A stretch of DNA of 23,287 nucleotides from Promethearchaeota archaeon. GTDB taxonomy: Archaea; Asgardarchaeota; Lokiarchaeia; Sigynarchaeales; SOKP01. Every line of letters starts with the position of its first letter. The first letter of the stretch is position 1. The notes below the pieces were generated by a model. That model had not been told where the DNA came from, ran no database searches, and saw only the letters and a program-made list of their open reading frames with translations. This document shows positions 8,316 to 15,938 of the stretch, piece after piece. The DNA lies in the NCBI GenBank assembly GCA_030620005.1, contig JAUXAJ010000041.1, positions 1-23,287 on the forward strand, written 5' to 3'. A program made the position numbers and the translations under genes.

Positions 8316-11300
8316 CCTTCAGGCACCTCCATTGCTCTGTATCTGAAGTATTCCTCCATTCGGGAATCTGATTGGTTAGTTTCCTGAATAGAATCAATTC
8401 CAAACTCATTTTCAATCTTATCAATGATTTCATTAAGAGTTAAATCTGAATATAAAGAATAATTGGTTCCCGCCTTGGTTTCTAAAGCCTTATCAATATC
8501 TTCTATAGATTCTAATCTTTCTATAGGATTATCTTGTATCTCTTTAAAAACTAAATTTATTGTCCTACCTTTTCCAGGTAATTGAGATAATAAATCTTTT
8601 GGGCGACCATAATTAATTAATCCGCGCTTCCTGGCAAAAATGGCAACTTTATTACAAAAACGAGACTCTTCTGGATAATGGGTAATGATAATTATTGTTT
8701 GATTGAGTTGTTCGTTGATTCTCAAAAGTGAATTCATCAAGTTTTCTCGTACGACGGGGTCAAGTCCCGAACTATGCTCATCAAGAAACAAGATTACAGG
8801 ATCGTGGACCAAACCTATTGCCATCGATACCCTTCTTTTTTGACCGCCAGATAGACTCGATACTAGCTCGTTCATTTTATCCTCAATTTCTAGCGCCCTT
8901 AATATTCTTTTAGCTTTTCTTCTTATTTCTTTTTCAGATAATCCGTATTGATTACCAAAATATAATAAATTTTGTAAAGTTGTAAAATCAGGGTAGATTT
9001 TTGATAGATCTTGAGGAACATACCCGTAAATTGGGCGCATTTTTTTGGATTTTCTCTTTACATTCATTCCATATACTCTATTAATTCCTGTAAATTTTCG
9101 CATTCCTAATAAAGCTTTCACGAAAGTAGACTTTCCAGCACCACTTTCCCCCAAAACACCCAAGATTTCACCGTGTTCCAATCGAATGGTAACTGAATCT
9201 ACAATCAATTTCCTCCCCGCATATATGTTTAAATCTTCACAGTATATGGCAGGATACTTTTGTAGATAAGCGATATTAAGCTTTTCACCAATCTTAAGCA
9301 TTATTTTTATTCTTTTTGATAAATTCAAGAGAGATATTAATCGAAAAATTCCAATTAGACCAAAAAAGCTTAATTCAATAATAAAAATAATAAATAAAAA
9401 TTGAGACCATGGAACAGGATTTAAACTTTGGTCATGACGTAATTCTTCGATTATGATAATTCCGTAAGGAGTATTTCTTAAATCTCCCCCAAAGCTTGGA
9501 GAGTCCCCAATACCCCCTGTTCTCGTGTTGAAACAATCTAAAAACCAATCAATTAATTGTGTTATCTCTTCAGGTTGGTAATTATAATCGTAAAGAGCCT
9601 TAGCTGCTAAATAAGTTATCATGAAAAAAGGTGTTGAAATATCTACAAATCCAGAGAGTCCAGGAATAACCGTAAAACTTCCATCTGAAAGTTGAGCATT
9701 TTTCAAGAATTCGATTACTGAAATTCTGGATAGTGGCTCTATATTTAAAATTTTTAACGTTTGTAATCCATAATATGTTGATATCACGTCCGAATGAGAA
9801 AACCCTAAAAAGATTGGAAAACCCCCGTCAGCATTTTGACAGGCTGAGATCCAATGAAATAACGCTGTATTATTTATTTGATCCCGGGCACCTAATATAT
9901 GCAGTGACGCAATTGCCCAATATGTACTTTCTACTGTAGAAATGTTTGTTTTAATTAAATCAGATACGAAGTAGAACAATTCTCCGTAAAGCGTTGATAT
10001 TTGTTCGATATCCATTCCAACCTTGAACCCTCCATCAGGATTTTGCAGGTCAATTAAATATTGCTTAGTTGCGGATAAATTAGGAAAGGAAATCTCGTAA
10101 TAACTATGAATTATTTGATATAAATTTATAGCGCAATAAGTAGAGAATAAACTTGAGTTTGTATTTGGTTGAGAACCAAACCCTCCATCCTCAGGATTAT
10201 AACAATCCTCGACAAATTCCCAAGTATTATTAATGTTTATCATGTTAGAAAATTCAGCAGGTTTAGCATTGTATGTTGCTAACACTCCCAAATAGTTAGT
10301 TTCAATTGATATCTGTCCAAATAATCCGTTTGCCCCTTGATTTGAATATAACCAGTTATAATAATTGTCTTTTACTTCTTTCACGCGTTCTTTGATGTCT
10401 GAGGCTAGATTGGTGTGTTCTTCAATAAGTTCTATTGCTTTCATTGCTGCCCAACCTGATTTAAAATCTGAATTTACGTTCTCATCAGATGTTAAACCAA
10501 AACCCCCATCTGTTTTATTACAATTGAGTACGAATTTAAGCGTTTCAATTCTTTGAAGTGGAGTATATCCTAAAGTATATAAAGAAGAGAGCACGAAGTA
10601 AGTTGCCTGAACGGTTGATTCACCTAATACAACATCAGCGTAACCCCCATTAACATTTCGAAGTGAGAATAAGTATGCGTAAATTGCTGATTTTTCAAAA
10701 ATACTGTAATTCATGTTCATTTCAAAAAACGCTTTTATCCCATAATACGTGCTTTCAGAAGTCTCAATTAATGTATTATTTGTATAAACGTACCCACCTA
10801 ATCTCCACGTTGAATTTATGAATCTCGACATGTTTTGATTATTAAGTATGGAATCTGCTGAAAATTTTTTAGCCAATTTAATACCACAATAAGTAGAGAT
10901 AATATCTGAGTCGTTTAATATTGGATTAAATTTAAATCCCCATCCAAAATCTCCTTGAGAAATTGTAAGGTAAGATTTGATTTTTTTAATTTCATATTCA
11001 TCAATTACGGGGTCAATGAATGAAGGATCAAGTTGATTAATCGTATCAATTACCTGAAATGTGGAAATCGTATTTCCTAACCCAACGATATCTGAAAACG
11101 AACCATCGTCGTTTTGTTTTTCAAATAAGTAATGAAAGAAGAAATCTGCCTCGTTATCGTCTAAATTAGGGTTTGAATTAGGATTAATTAGATTCACTGA
11201 AGAAAAATCAAAAGTAGAAAAATTAAACGAATTGATTGCTCTGAAATTGGAATCAATATCAGGTTCAATAAAGAGTCCAGTGGAAGGATTCTGATAAGAG

Positions 11301-11467
11301 CTTGTGAAATCCATCATTTCATTCTTTAAGGATTCTAACTCTTCCGAACTAAAATAATGTTTAAAGGGAGTATTAAGTATAGCTAAAAGGATTAACGGTC
11401 CGCTTAATAAAACCGCAATGATTATTATTACTTTTAGCCTTTTTTGTAAATTTTGATCTATTTCCAT
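8312..11467 (-). CDS. Membrane-anchored alpha/alpha-toroid (prenyltransferase/squalene-cyclase-like repeats) fused to ABC ATPase
   Basis: 1051 residues from an ATG with a GGGGTTGAT-like site. Order of parts: membrane segment at 12-31; a long ectodomain (about 115-680) with some eleven repeats of the type '(D)GGF...ST(Y)YGL..L' (for example 'KTDGGFGL', 'PEDGGFGS', 'NADGGFPI', each followed by an 'STY.' helix start); a second membrane segment at 686-712; then an ABC ATPase at 735-960. The repeats are those of terpenoid-cyclase/protein-prenyltransferase toroids, and no cyclase DxDD or DCTAE-like motif is evident, so a binding role is likelier than catalysis. The ATPase is complete: Walker A GESGAGKST (773-781), Q-loop 'YVPQD', signature LSGGQ (872-876), Walker B 'VILFLDEH' with the catalytic E897 but H instead of the usual P, and H930. 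Two membrane segments place the toroid outside and the ATPase inside. Confidence 0.8.
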   Translation of the reverse strand: MEIDQNLQKRLKVIIIIAVLLSGPLILLAILNTPFKHYFSSEELESLKNEMMDFTSSYQNPSTGLFIEPDIDSNFRAINSFNFSTFDFSSVNLINPNSNPNLDDNEADFFFHYLFEKQNDDGSFSDIVGLGNTISTFQVIDTINQLDPSFIDPVIDEYEIKKIKSYLTISQGDFGWGFKFNPILNDSDIISTYCGIKLAKKFSADSILNNQNMSRFINSTWRLGGYVYTNNTLIETSESTYYGIKAFFEMNMNYSIFEKSAIYAYLFSLRNVNGGYADVVLGESTVQATYFVLSSLYTLGYTPLQRIETLKFVLNCNKTDGGFGLTSDENVNSDFKSGWAAMKAIELIEEHTNLASDIKERVKEVKDNYYNWLYSNQGANGLFGQISIETNYLGVLATYNAKPAEFSNMININNTWEFVEDCYNPEDGGFGSQPNTNSSLFSTYCAINLYQIIHSYYEISFPNLSATKQYLIDLQNPDGGFKVGMDIEQISTLYGELFYFVSDLIKTNISTVESTYWAIASLHILGARDQINNTALFHWISACQNADGGFPIFLGFSHSDVISTYYGLQTLKILNIEPLSRISVIEFLKNAQLSDGSFTVIPGLSGFVDISTPFFMITYLAAKALYDYNYQPEEITQLIDWFLDCFNTRTGGIGDSPSFGGDLRNTPYGIIIIEELRHDQSLNPVPWSQFLFIIFIIELSFFGLIGIFRLISLLNLSKRIKIMLKIGEKLNIAYLQKYPAIYCEDLNIYAGRKLIVDSVTIRLEHGEILGVLGESGAGKSTFVKALLGMRKFTGINRVYGMNVKRKSKKMRPIYGYVPQDLSKIYPDFTTLQNLLYFGNQYGLSEKEIRRKAKRILRALEIEDKMNELVSSLSGGQKRRVSMAIGLVHDPVILFLDEHSSGLDPVVRENLMNSLLRINEQLNQTIIIITHYPEESRFCNKVAIFARKRGLINYGRPKDLLSQLPGKGRTINLVFKEIQDNPIERLESIEDIDKALETKAGTNYSLYSDLTLNEIIDKIENEFGIDSIQETNQSDSRMEEYFRYRAMEVPEG

Positions 11468-11482
11468 GACTATATCAACCCC

Positions 11483-11905
11483 TTACATTTCATCATGCTC
11501 CCGCATTCTCTTTTCCTTTGCCTCTTCTTCTTGAATTCTTAATTGGAAATATCTTCTGAAAGAAGCAACGTCTCTACTCATTGCTTGTACCTTTAATCCT
11601 TTATTCATGACATGTTGAGTCAATTCTGATAATTCGTTATCTAAATCGTTCAAAAAAACTTCAATAACTTCATTTCCAACACGTATTATTTTTTTTACTG
11701 ATGGATAGCTTTTGAAAAGATTAATTTTTTTCTCATTTAATTTTTCAATCGTAAATCTCGCTAGTTTTCCATTACTTGGAAGGGTTTCTATTAACTCCTG
11801 AGGTTTCCGGAACTCTAACAATCTCCCGTTTCTTAGTATTGCCGCTTTGTCACAGACTAAGCTACACTCCATATCGTGGCTGATTATGAACATTGTCGTA
11901 TTCAA
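11483..11905 (-). CDS. ABC ATPase, C-terminal half (frame-separated from 11923-12525)
   Basis: 140 residues if read from the TTG at 11905. It carries the end of an ABC ATPase core: 'NTTMFIISHDMECSLVCDKAAILRNGRLLEFRKPQELIETLP' with the H-loop histidine, then an accessory C-terminal domain of about 95 residues. That domain ends 'FRRYFQLRIQEEEAKEKRMREHDEM', a charged helix. The frame extends upstream past the TTG as 'GIDASKRYSILSYLKKLNQK', which is the D-loop and following helix of the same ATPase. This piece therefore belongs to the upstream half, separated by the 29-base insertion at 11963-11991. No Shine-Dalgarno site precedes the TTG, so independent translation is doubtful. The next gene starts 15 bases after its stop. 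Confidence 0.7.
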   Translation of the reverse strand: MNTTMFIISHDMECSLVCDKAAILRNGRLLEFRKPQELIETLPSNGKLARFTIEKLNEKKINLFKSYPSVKKIIRVGNEVIEVFLNDLDNELSELTQHVMNKGLKVQAMSRDVASFRRYFQLRIQEEEAKEKRMREHDEM

Positions 11906-11922
11906 TTTTTGATTTAACTTTT

Positions 11923-12525
11923 TTAAATAACTGAGAATTGAGTATCGCTTGCTAGCATCAATTCCGTTGACGCTTCAATCGAAGCATCATCTCCGGTCGT
12001 GGGTTCATCGAGAAAAAGAACCTTTGGCTGATGTATTAACCCAAGCGCCATGGATACTCTTTTTTTTTCCCCTCCGCTCATGTGTTTTAATGGTTTTTTT
12101 ATTGTATCTAGGGGTATGTCGAGAATAGAAAATAAATTTTCAGCAATTTTTTGTGATTCTTTTTTTTTCATTCCATAGGTGGCGGCAAAAATTTCCACAT
12201 TAACCATCGGTGATACATTATAGTAAAGGTTCGCTTCTTCTAATTGCGGAACATATCCAATATTACTCAAGATTTTTGCGTGATTCTTTTTCTTTGCAGG
12301 CGTTAGACCAGTAACATTAACGTTTCCTTCCCAATGCTTTTTATCTATCTGACAGGTCATCACCCTAATTATCGTTGTTTTTCCCGCACCACTTATGCCA
12401 AAAAATCCAATAATTTCACCTCGTTTAACTGAGAATGTACAATCATAAATAACTTGCTTCTTTCCGAAAGTAACATTTAATTTCTTAACATCAACCATTA
12501 AATTATTTGTTATTTCATTATTCAT
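11923..12525 (-). CDS. ABC ATPase, N-terminal half (interrupted by 29-bp insertion)
   Basis: 200 residues from an ATG with a strong GGGGTGA ribosome site. Contains a complete front part of an ABC-2-exporter ATPase: Walker A GISGAGKTT (43-51), Q-loop 'IGYVPQLEEANLYYNVSP', signature 'HMSGGEKKRVSMALGL' (148-163), and Walker B 'VLFLDEP' (169-175). After 'TTG' (G178) the frame runs into 22 out-of-family residues and a TAA. The D-loop, switch histidine and C-terminal domain continue in another frame in the following piece. Deleting 29 bases would give one 337-residue protein. As written, the half-protein lacks the H-loop and would not be a competent ATPase unless recoded or complemented by the other half. 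It is the third cistron of the ABC locus, 96 bases after permease 2. Confidence 0.8.
   Translation of the reverse strand: MNNEITNNLMVDVKKLNVTFGKKQVIYDCTFSVKRGEIIGFFGISGAGKTTIIRVMTCQIDKKHWEGNVNVTGLTPAKKKNHAKILSNIGYVPQLEEANLYYNVSPMVNVEIFAATYGMKKKESQKIAENLFSILDIPLDTIKKPLKHMSGGEKKRVSMALGLIHQPKVLFLDEPTTGDDASIEASTELMLASDTQFSVI
11963..11991 (-). other. 29-bp hairpin insertion between two GGA codons in the ABC ATPase gene
   Basis: On the coding strand the reading is ...ACC GGA, then 29 bases, then ATT GAT GCT AGC. The last three of the 29 bases are again GGA, and CGGA is repeated at both ends. Bases 11989 to 11968 form a stem: GATGCTTC pairs with GAAGCGTC around a GATT loop (one G-U pair), plus a T-A pair at the base. 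Removal joins 'DEPTTG' to 'IDASKRYS' and puts the H-loop histidine 34 residues after the Walker B aspartate, exactly as in the adjacent toroid-ATPase. The insertion also faintly resembles the sequence just after it, so a diverged local duplication is possible. Confidence 0.75.
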
Positions 12526-12566
12526 TTTTCACCCCTCATGATTTCTCCTACTTTTTCGAAATTTAT

Positions 12567-12580
12567 CATATATATATATG
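12567..12580 (-). promoter_or_regulatory. Candidate internal promoter (alternating AT box) ahead of the ABC ATPase
   Basis: The 96-base gap between permease 2 and the ATPase is the only sizeable gap in the locus. It holds a run of alternating A and T about 45 bases before the ATPase ATG, which would suit a TATA box with a short leader carrying the GGGGTGA ribosome site. It may let the ATPases be expressed apart from the permeases. Confidence 0.35.
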
Positions 12581-12621
12581 AATATAAAAGATGAAAGTAA
12601 AAAACATTTTTTTCTCATTTT

Positions 12622-13863
12622 TCAAGCCTCATATTTTCTTCGATTGAATGTTATAAGAGACGCCACGAATAAAAAAGCGCTCAAGCCTATTAACCAAAAG
12701 AAATCAAAACCAATGAACGAGTTTCCTTTTGAAACGATTCCATCAAGCATTGGACCTCCGTGACTCAATGGCAAGATATATGCAAATAATTGTAAATATT
12801 CTGGCATTGCTCCTATTGGTATGAACATGCCGCTTAACATTACAATGACAATAAAACAAGCAAAAAATAATTGGTTAGCTTCGGTTTTAGTTTTAGAAAT
12901 GCTAGAAATAAACAAGCCCATTGCCAAGCCAGTAAAACCTATAGTTAAAAGCGCCATAAAAAAATCAAAAATGGAACCAACAATATAGAGGCCGCTTAAT
13001 AGTGAACTTATAATTAATACGATTGCTTGTAGGATTATTATAGACAAGTATGTTATGTATTTTGAAAGGAGAATTTCAAACCTATGTACGGGCGTTAGTA
13101 AAAGTCTAGCAATAGGTTTTTCTTTTACAATCACCAAAATTGAAAGCACCACAGCAAGGCCAAAAACCATTAGAGGGAGAACTAAAGACGTCATGTAATT
13201 GAACTGGGAATTATATTCAACAGGTATCGAATATTCCTTGAACCCTTTAAGAACAAACTGGGGCGATAAATTGTTTTCTCTCACAAATATTTTTACGGAA
13301 TCTTGTACCGCATTAAGTTTTTCTTGAATGTGCATCATGTTAGAAGAATCAAGAATGCATTCAAGCATCCCTGGATAACCCCAAGATAGCATTTCAGAGA
13401 AATCAATGGGTATTACGATTATTACCTCAATTTCTCCCGAAATAAGTTGTTTTCTTGCCGTTTCCATGGCATACTTGGAAGTCTCTTCGCTAGCGTTATA
13501 AAAATTTAAAAGAGCAAGATACTGTGACTTATTTACGGCATTTAGATATGGTAATGAATAATTATCTATTTTATGTGGCACATAATCGTTTGGATTGATA
13601 AATGTATTAGAATCGTATGAAATAACCGCGACTTTTACGGGGTTTATCTTGGTAGATGGTGTGGATGCAATCGCTATAAGAACAATTATTAATGGGGGTA
13701 AAATTAACGCCAAAAACAAATTGAATTTATCAGTCCAGGCCAACCTATATTCTTTTTTTACCATTTTTAAAATTCTAAAGAGGCTCTGGTTCTTTTTAAG
13801 CTTTTTAAAAATTTCAGAGATTCTTTTAGACTTTTTCTCATCTTTTCCATTTTTAGATCCCAC
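12622..13863 (-). CDS. ABC-2 type transporter permease (permease 2)
   Basis: 413 residues. The start is a GTG at 13863 with GGAGGT eight bases upstream, four bases after the stop of permease 1. The layout is that of the ABC2_membrane_3 class. It has a basic cytoplasmic N-terminus of about 50 residues, TM1 ('FNLFLALILPPLIIVLIAIA'), and an extracytoplasmic domain of about 150 residues. Five more segments then follow, starting at 'YMTSLVLPLMVFGLAVVLSILVIV'. The conserved coupling region 'KEKPIARLLLTPVHRFEILLSKYIT' contacts the ATPase in this family, and 'FISSISKTKTEANQ' and 'LSGMFIPIGAMPEYLQLFAYILPLSHG' are typical later motifs. It is intact, unlike permease 1. It would pair with permease 1 as a heterodimer or act as a homodimer with the downstream ATPases. 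Confidence 0.88.
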   Translation of the reverse strand: MGSKNGKDEKKSKRISEIFKKLKKNQSLFRILKMVKKEYRLAWTDKFNLFLALILPPLIIVLIAIASTPSTKINPVKVAVISYDSNTFINPNDYVPHKIDNYSLPYLNAVNKSQYLALLNFYNASEETSKYAMETARKQLISGEIEVIIVIPIDFSEMLSWGYPGMLECILDSSNMMHIQEKLNAVQDSVKIFVRENNLSPQFVLKGFKEYSIPVEYNSQFNYMTSLVLPLMVFGLAVVLSILVIVKEKPIARLLLTPVHRFEILLSKYITYLSIIILQAIVLIISSLLSGLYIVGSIFDFFMALLTIGFTGLAMGLFISSISKTKTEANQLFFACFIVIVMLSGMFIPIGAMPEYLQLFAYILPLSHGGPMLDGIVSKGNSFIGFDFFWLIGLSAFLFVASLITFNRRKYEA

Positions 13864-13867
13864 TAGT

Positions 13868-14449
13868 TCATACCTCCACTTTTTTAAATCTGTAGATAAC
13901 GTATGCCATTGCTATAAAGACCAAGCTGACCGTATTCAAACTGATGACAGCTAAGAGGTCTAAAGGAAGTCCTTTCATCGTTACATCGACAATAAGTGGT
14001 ACGGCGTGACCCAAAGGAAGAACATTTGTAGCAATTTCCATTATTGGTGAAATATCCGGATCAATCAAAATACCCGAAAATATTAGGAGAACAATGAAAA
14101 GTATGAGATACATCTGATTTGCTACTTGTTCTGTAGTAGATAAAGCAGAAATAAATAAACCGATACATACCCCACAAAATCCCGTCATTATTAACACTAG
14201 AAAAAAATCAAATAACGACCCTAAACAATAAAGTCCAAAAATTGCCGTCATTGCGAAGATTTCGACGGATTGGACCAACATTATTATCGTGTTTGCTAAT
14301 AATTTGCTAATTATTATTTCGTTTTTAGCTGTAGGAGTCAACATCATTCGGGGCAGCGGAGCTTCTGAAACAATGCTTAAAGAAGTTAAATTCATGGTCG
14401 TCCCTATGATGATAAGCGGGATCATCATTCCTAGCGCGTAATTTAACAT
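13868..14449 (-). CDS. ABC-2 type permease 1, C-terminal part (TM2-TM6)
   Basis: 193 residues from an ATG at 14449 preceded by GGGAG at a spacing of six bases. It holds the last five membrane segments of an ABC-2 permease: 'YALGMMIPLIIIGTTMNLTSLSIV', the coupling segment 'SEAPLPRMMLTPTAKNEIIISKLLAN', 'FISALSTTEQVANQ', and 'FSGILIDPDISPIMEIATNVLPLGHAVP'. It aligns along its whole length with permease 2. It is in the same frame as 14477-15049, separated only by a TGA and nine sense codons, so the two pieces are one gene with a single in-frame stop. The GGGAG-ATG arrangement 28 bases after the stop could allow reinitiation, giving a split permease. Its own stop precedes the permease 2 start by four bases. 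Confidence 0.8.
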   Translation of the reverse strand: MLNYALGMMIPLIIIGTTMNLTSLSIVSEAPLPRMMLTPTAKNEIIISKLLANTIIMLVQSVEIFAMTAIFGLYCLGSLFDFFLVLIMTGFCGVCIGLFISALSTTEQVANQMYLILFIVLLIFSGILIDPDISPIMEIATNVLPLGHAVPLIVDVTMKGLPLDLLAVISLNTVSLVFIAMAYVIYRFKKVEV

Positions 14450-14476
14450 TTGGGACTCCCAAAAAGGAACATCAAT

Positions 14477-15049
14477 TCAGATTTTCCAATGAAATATTGG
14501 AAAATATTCCATGTAGGGAATACCTATAACAAAGTTTTCCATTAATCCAATCTCAAGCCTAAAAAGCGCGATCGGTTCTTGAAGAGCAACTTCTACAGCG
14601 CTAACAGCCATCACATCTGAACCATCGACATGATAATAAAGAGTCAGATTTTCTTCGCCTGCGTTGATTGCTTCTGAAAAATTTTCGGGTAAAACAATGA
14701 ATACATCTATTATATCATTTTTTAACAACTGCATGCATTGTTCGTATACTATAGCATACTCTAATTCGTCGATTGTTATATTTGATTGATATAAACCAAA
14801 ACTGGAGCAATTTTCGCGCATGATTCTAATGAAAGTATCGTCATGCTCGTGCGAATTTGAAGAATAACCTTTACAACGAATCTGATCCTTGCTTATTACG
14901 GCTGCATTGAAAAATTTAGTTGTCCCACCTCCAGTAGTCAATCCAAATATGAGTATTAATATGAATGGAATGAAAAACAATAAAACTAACGTGCGCTTGT
15001 CCGATTTAATTCGTCCAAATTCTTTACGTATTAATCCAGTGACATTCAT
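14477..15049 (-). CDS. ABC-2 type permease 1, N-terminal part (TM1 and extracytoplasmic domain)
   Basis: 190 residues from an ATG with AAAGGAG seven bases upstream; first gene of the ABC locus. The N-terminus 'LIRKEFGRIKSDKRTLVLLFFIPFILILIFGLTTG' is the cytoplasmic amphipathic stretch and TM1 of the family. An extracytoplasmic domain with 'LKNDIIDVFIVLPENFSEAINAGEENLTLYYHVDGSD' corresponds to 'LISGEIEVIIVIPIDFSEMLSWGYPGMLECILDSSN' of permease 2. The frame stops at a TGA (14477-14479) just before TM2 and continues in the same frame as 13868-14449. Joined, the product would be 393 residues, close to the 413 of permease 2. TGA is a real stop elsewhere in this locus (for example at 8312, 5625, 12622 and 13868), so codon reassignment is unlikely. 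Confidence 0.8.
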   Translation of the reverse strand: MNVTGLIRKEFGRIKSDKRTLVLLFFIPFILILIFGLTTGGGTTKFFNAAVISKDQIRCKGYSSNSHEHDDTFIRIMRENCSSFGLYQSNITIDELEYAIVYEQCMQLLKNDIIDVFIVLPENFSEAINAGEENLTLYYHVDGSDVMAVSAVEVALQEPIALFRLEIGLMENFVIGIPYMEYFPIFHWKI

Positions 15050-15194
15050 AATAGAACTCCTTTTCTTATTAAATCACAATAAATTTAAAAAATTTAAAAA
15101 TTTAATCCTTAAAATCAAATAATTATTGTAGAGTGAAGTATCATGAACAATGAGTCTAAATTTTTACATCTATTAATACTATTATCTAAATGTT

Positions 15195-15215
15195 TTTACT
15201 ATTAATAATAGTAAA
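15195..15215. repeat. Perfect 21-base palindrome between the methyltransferase and the ABC locus
   Basis: Ten-base arms TTTACTATTA and TAATAGTAAA around a single A. It lies three bases after the methyltransferase stop and about 145 bases before the first ABC gene, both on the minus strand. The 9-mer CTATTAATA recurs at 15170-15178 and 15199-15207. The short centre and lack of a following T tract argue against an intrinsic terminator and rather for a protein-binding site, possibly an operator for the ABC locus. Confidence 0.45.
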
Positions 15216-15218
15216 TTT

Positions 15219-15860
15219 TTATTCTTTTTGAAATATATAAAAGGTTGAATGTTCTATTCCAAATATTTCAGTTGATTGTAGTTCGCGATTGAATTTGAGA
15301 AGCTCCATGCCTAAAGGAATGAATGTTTCAAGCATTTCTTCTTTTGTGTAGGGTCTTGAATACATTTTTTCCCCCATTATTTCTACTATAACATCATCAT
15401 CAACATTCACTCCGCTTTCACTAGGTTCGTTCAAAGCCAAATACAAAAGCCCTTTTTTCTTCAACGAGCATGCTATTCTTCTGGCAACATCCTTGAATCT
15501 TGGCGGATCAAGTAAAAGCATTGAAAAGGAAGATAAAGCACCATCAAACTTATTCTCATAATTAAGGTCGGTCATGGATAGTTCTAAAAATTGTGCTCTT
15601 GGAACATTTTTTTCGGCAATCTGTATCATTTTTGGAGAGATATCAATTCCTAAAACAATAAATCCTTTTTCTACAAGTAATTTTGCGTGAGGCACTCCAG
15701 TACCAGAGCCTACATCTAATATTAATCCGCTTTTAGGAAGATTTTTGTAGAAAAACTCGAAGATTGGGTTTATTTTTCCATAATTAGCTTTTTCATATTT
15801 GTCAGCTATACGGTTCCAAGCTTTTTCATTAAGTGATATGATATCCAGTTTTTCATTCAT
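15219..15860 (-). CDS. Class I SAM-dependent methyltransferase
   Basis: 213 residues from ATG 15860. It has a Rossmann-type methyltransferase core: motif I 'GLILDVGSGTGVPHAKLL' (glycines at 51-55), motif II 'VLGIDISPKMIQIAEKNV' with the acidic residue that binds the SAM ribose, 'AQFLELSMTDLNY' (motif III region), and 'FDGALSSFSMLLLDPP' (motif IV). The N-terminal helix 'WNRIADKYEKANYG' is common in small-molecule methyltransferases of the UbiE/type 11-25 groups. The substrate cannot be told from sequence. It is monocistronic or weakly linked to the ABC locus downstream, from which it is separated by about 170 bases with a palindrome. Confidence 0.85.
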   Translation of the reverse strand: MNEKLDIISLNEKAWNRIADKYEKANYGKINPIFEFFYKNLPKSGLILDVGSGTGVPHAKLLVEKGFIVLGIDISPKMIQIAEKNVPRAQFLELSMTDLNYENKFDGALSSFSMLLLDPPRFKDVARRIACSLKKKGLLYLALNEPSESGVNVDDDVIVEIMGEKMYSRPYTKEEMLETFIPLGMELLKFNRELQSTEIFGIEHSTFYIFQKE

Positions 15861-15938
15861 TCGTGTTCTATATAAATAAAATCGAAGATAGAATAAAATT
15901 TTGTTTAAGTTTTTTTTTAAAAATTGATTAATATATAA

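Noticed and set aside
10365..10556. Plus-strand open frames inside the toroid-ATPase gene (also 9733-9939, 9045-9269, 8728-8913)
   Set aside because: Antisense to a gene with clear domain evidence; no independent signals.
11963..11991. Archaeal intron with a bulge-helix-bulge motif in the ABC ATPase gene
   Set aside because: The hairpin is real, but I could not draw a four-base-pair central helix with three-base bulges on both strands at the junctions, and protein-gene introns are rare in archaea. RNA-seq would settle it.
14477..14479. TGA read as a sense codon by genome-wide reassignment
   Set aside because: TGA ends several well-bounded genes here (8312, 5625, 12622, 13868), each directly followed by the next gene's ribosome site and start.
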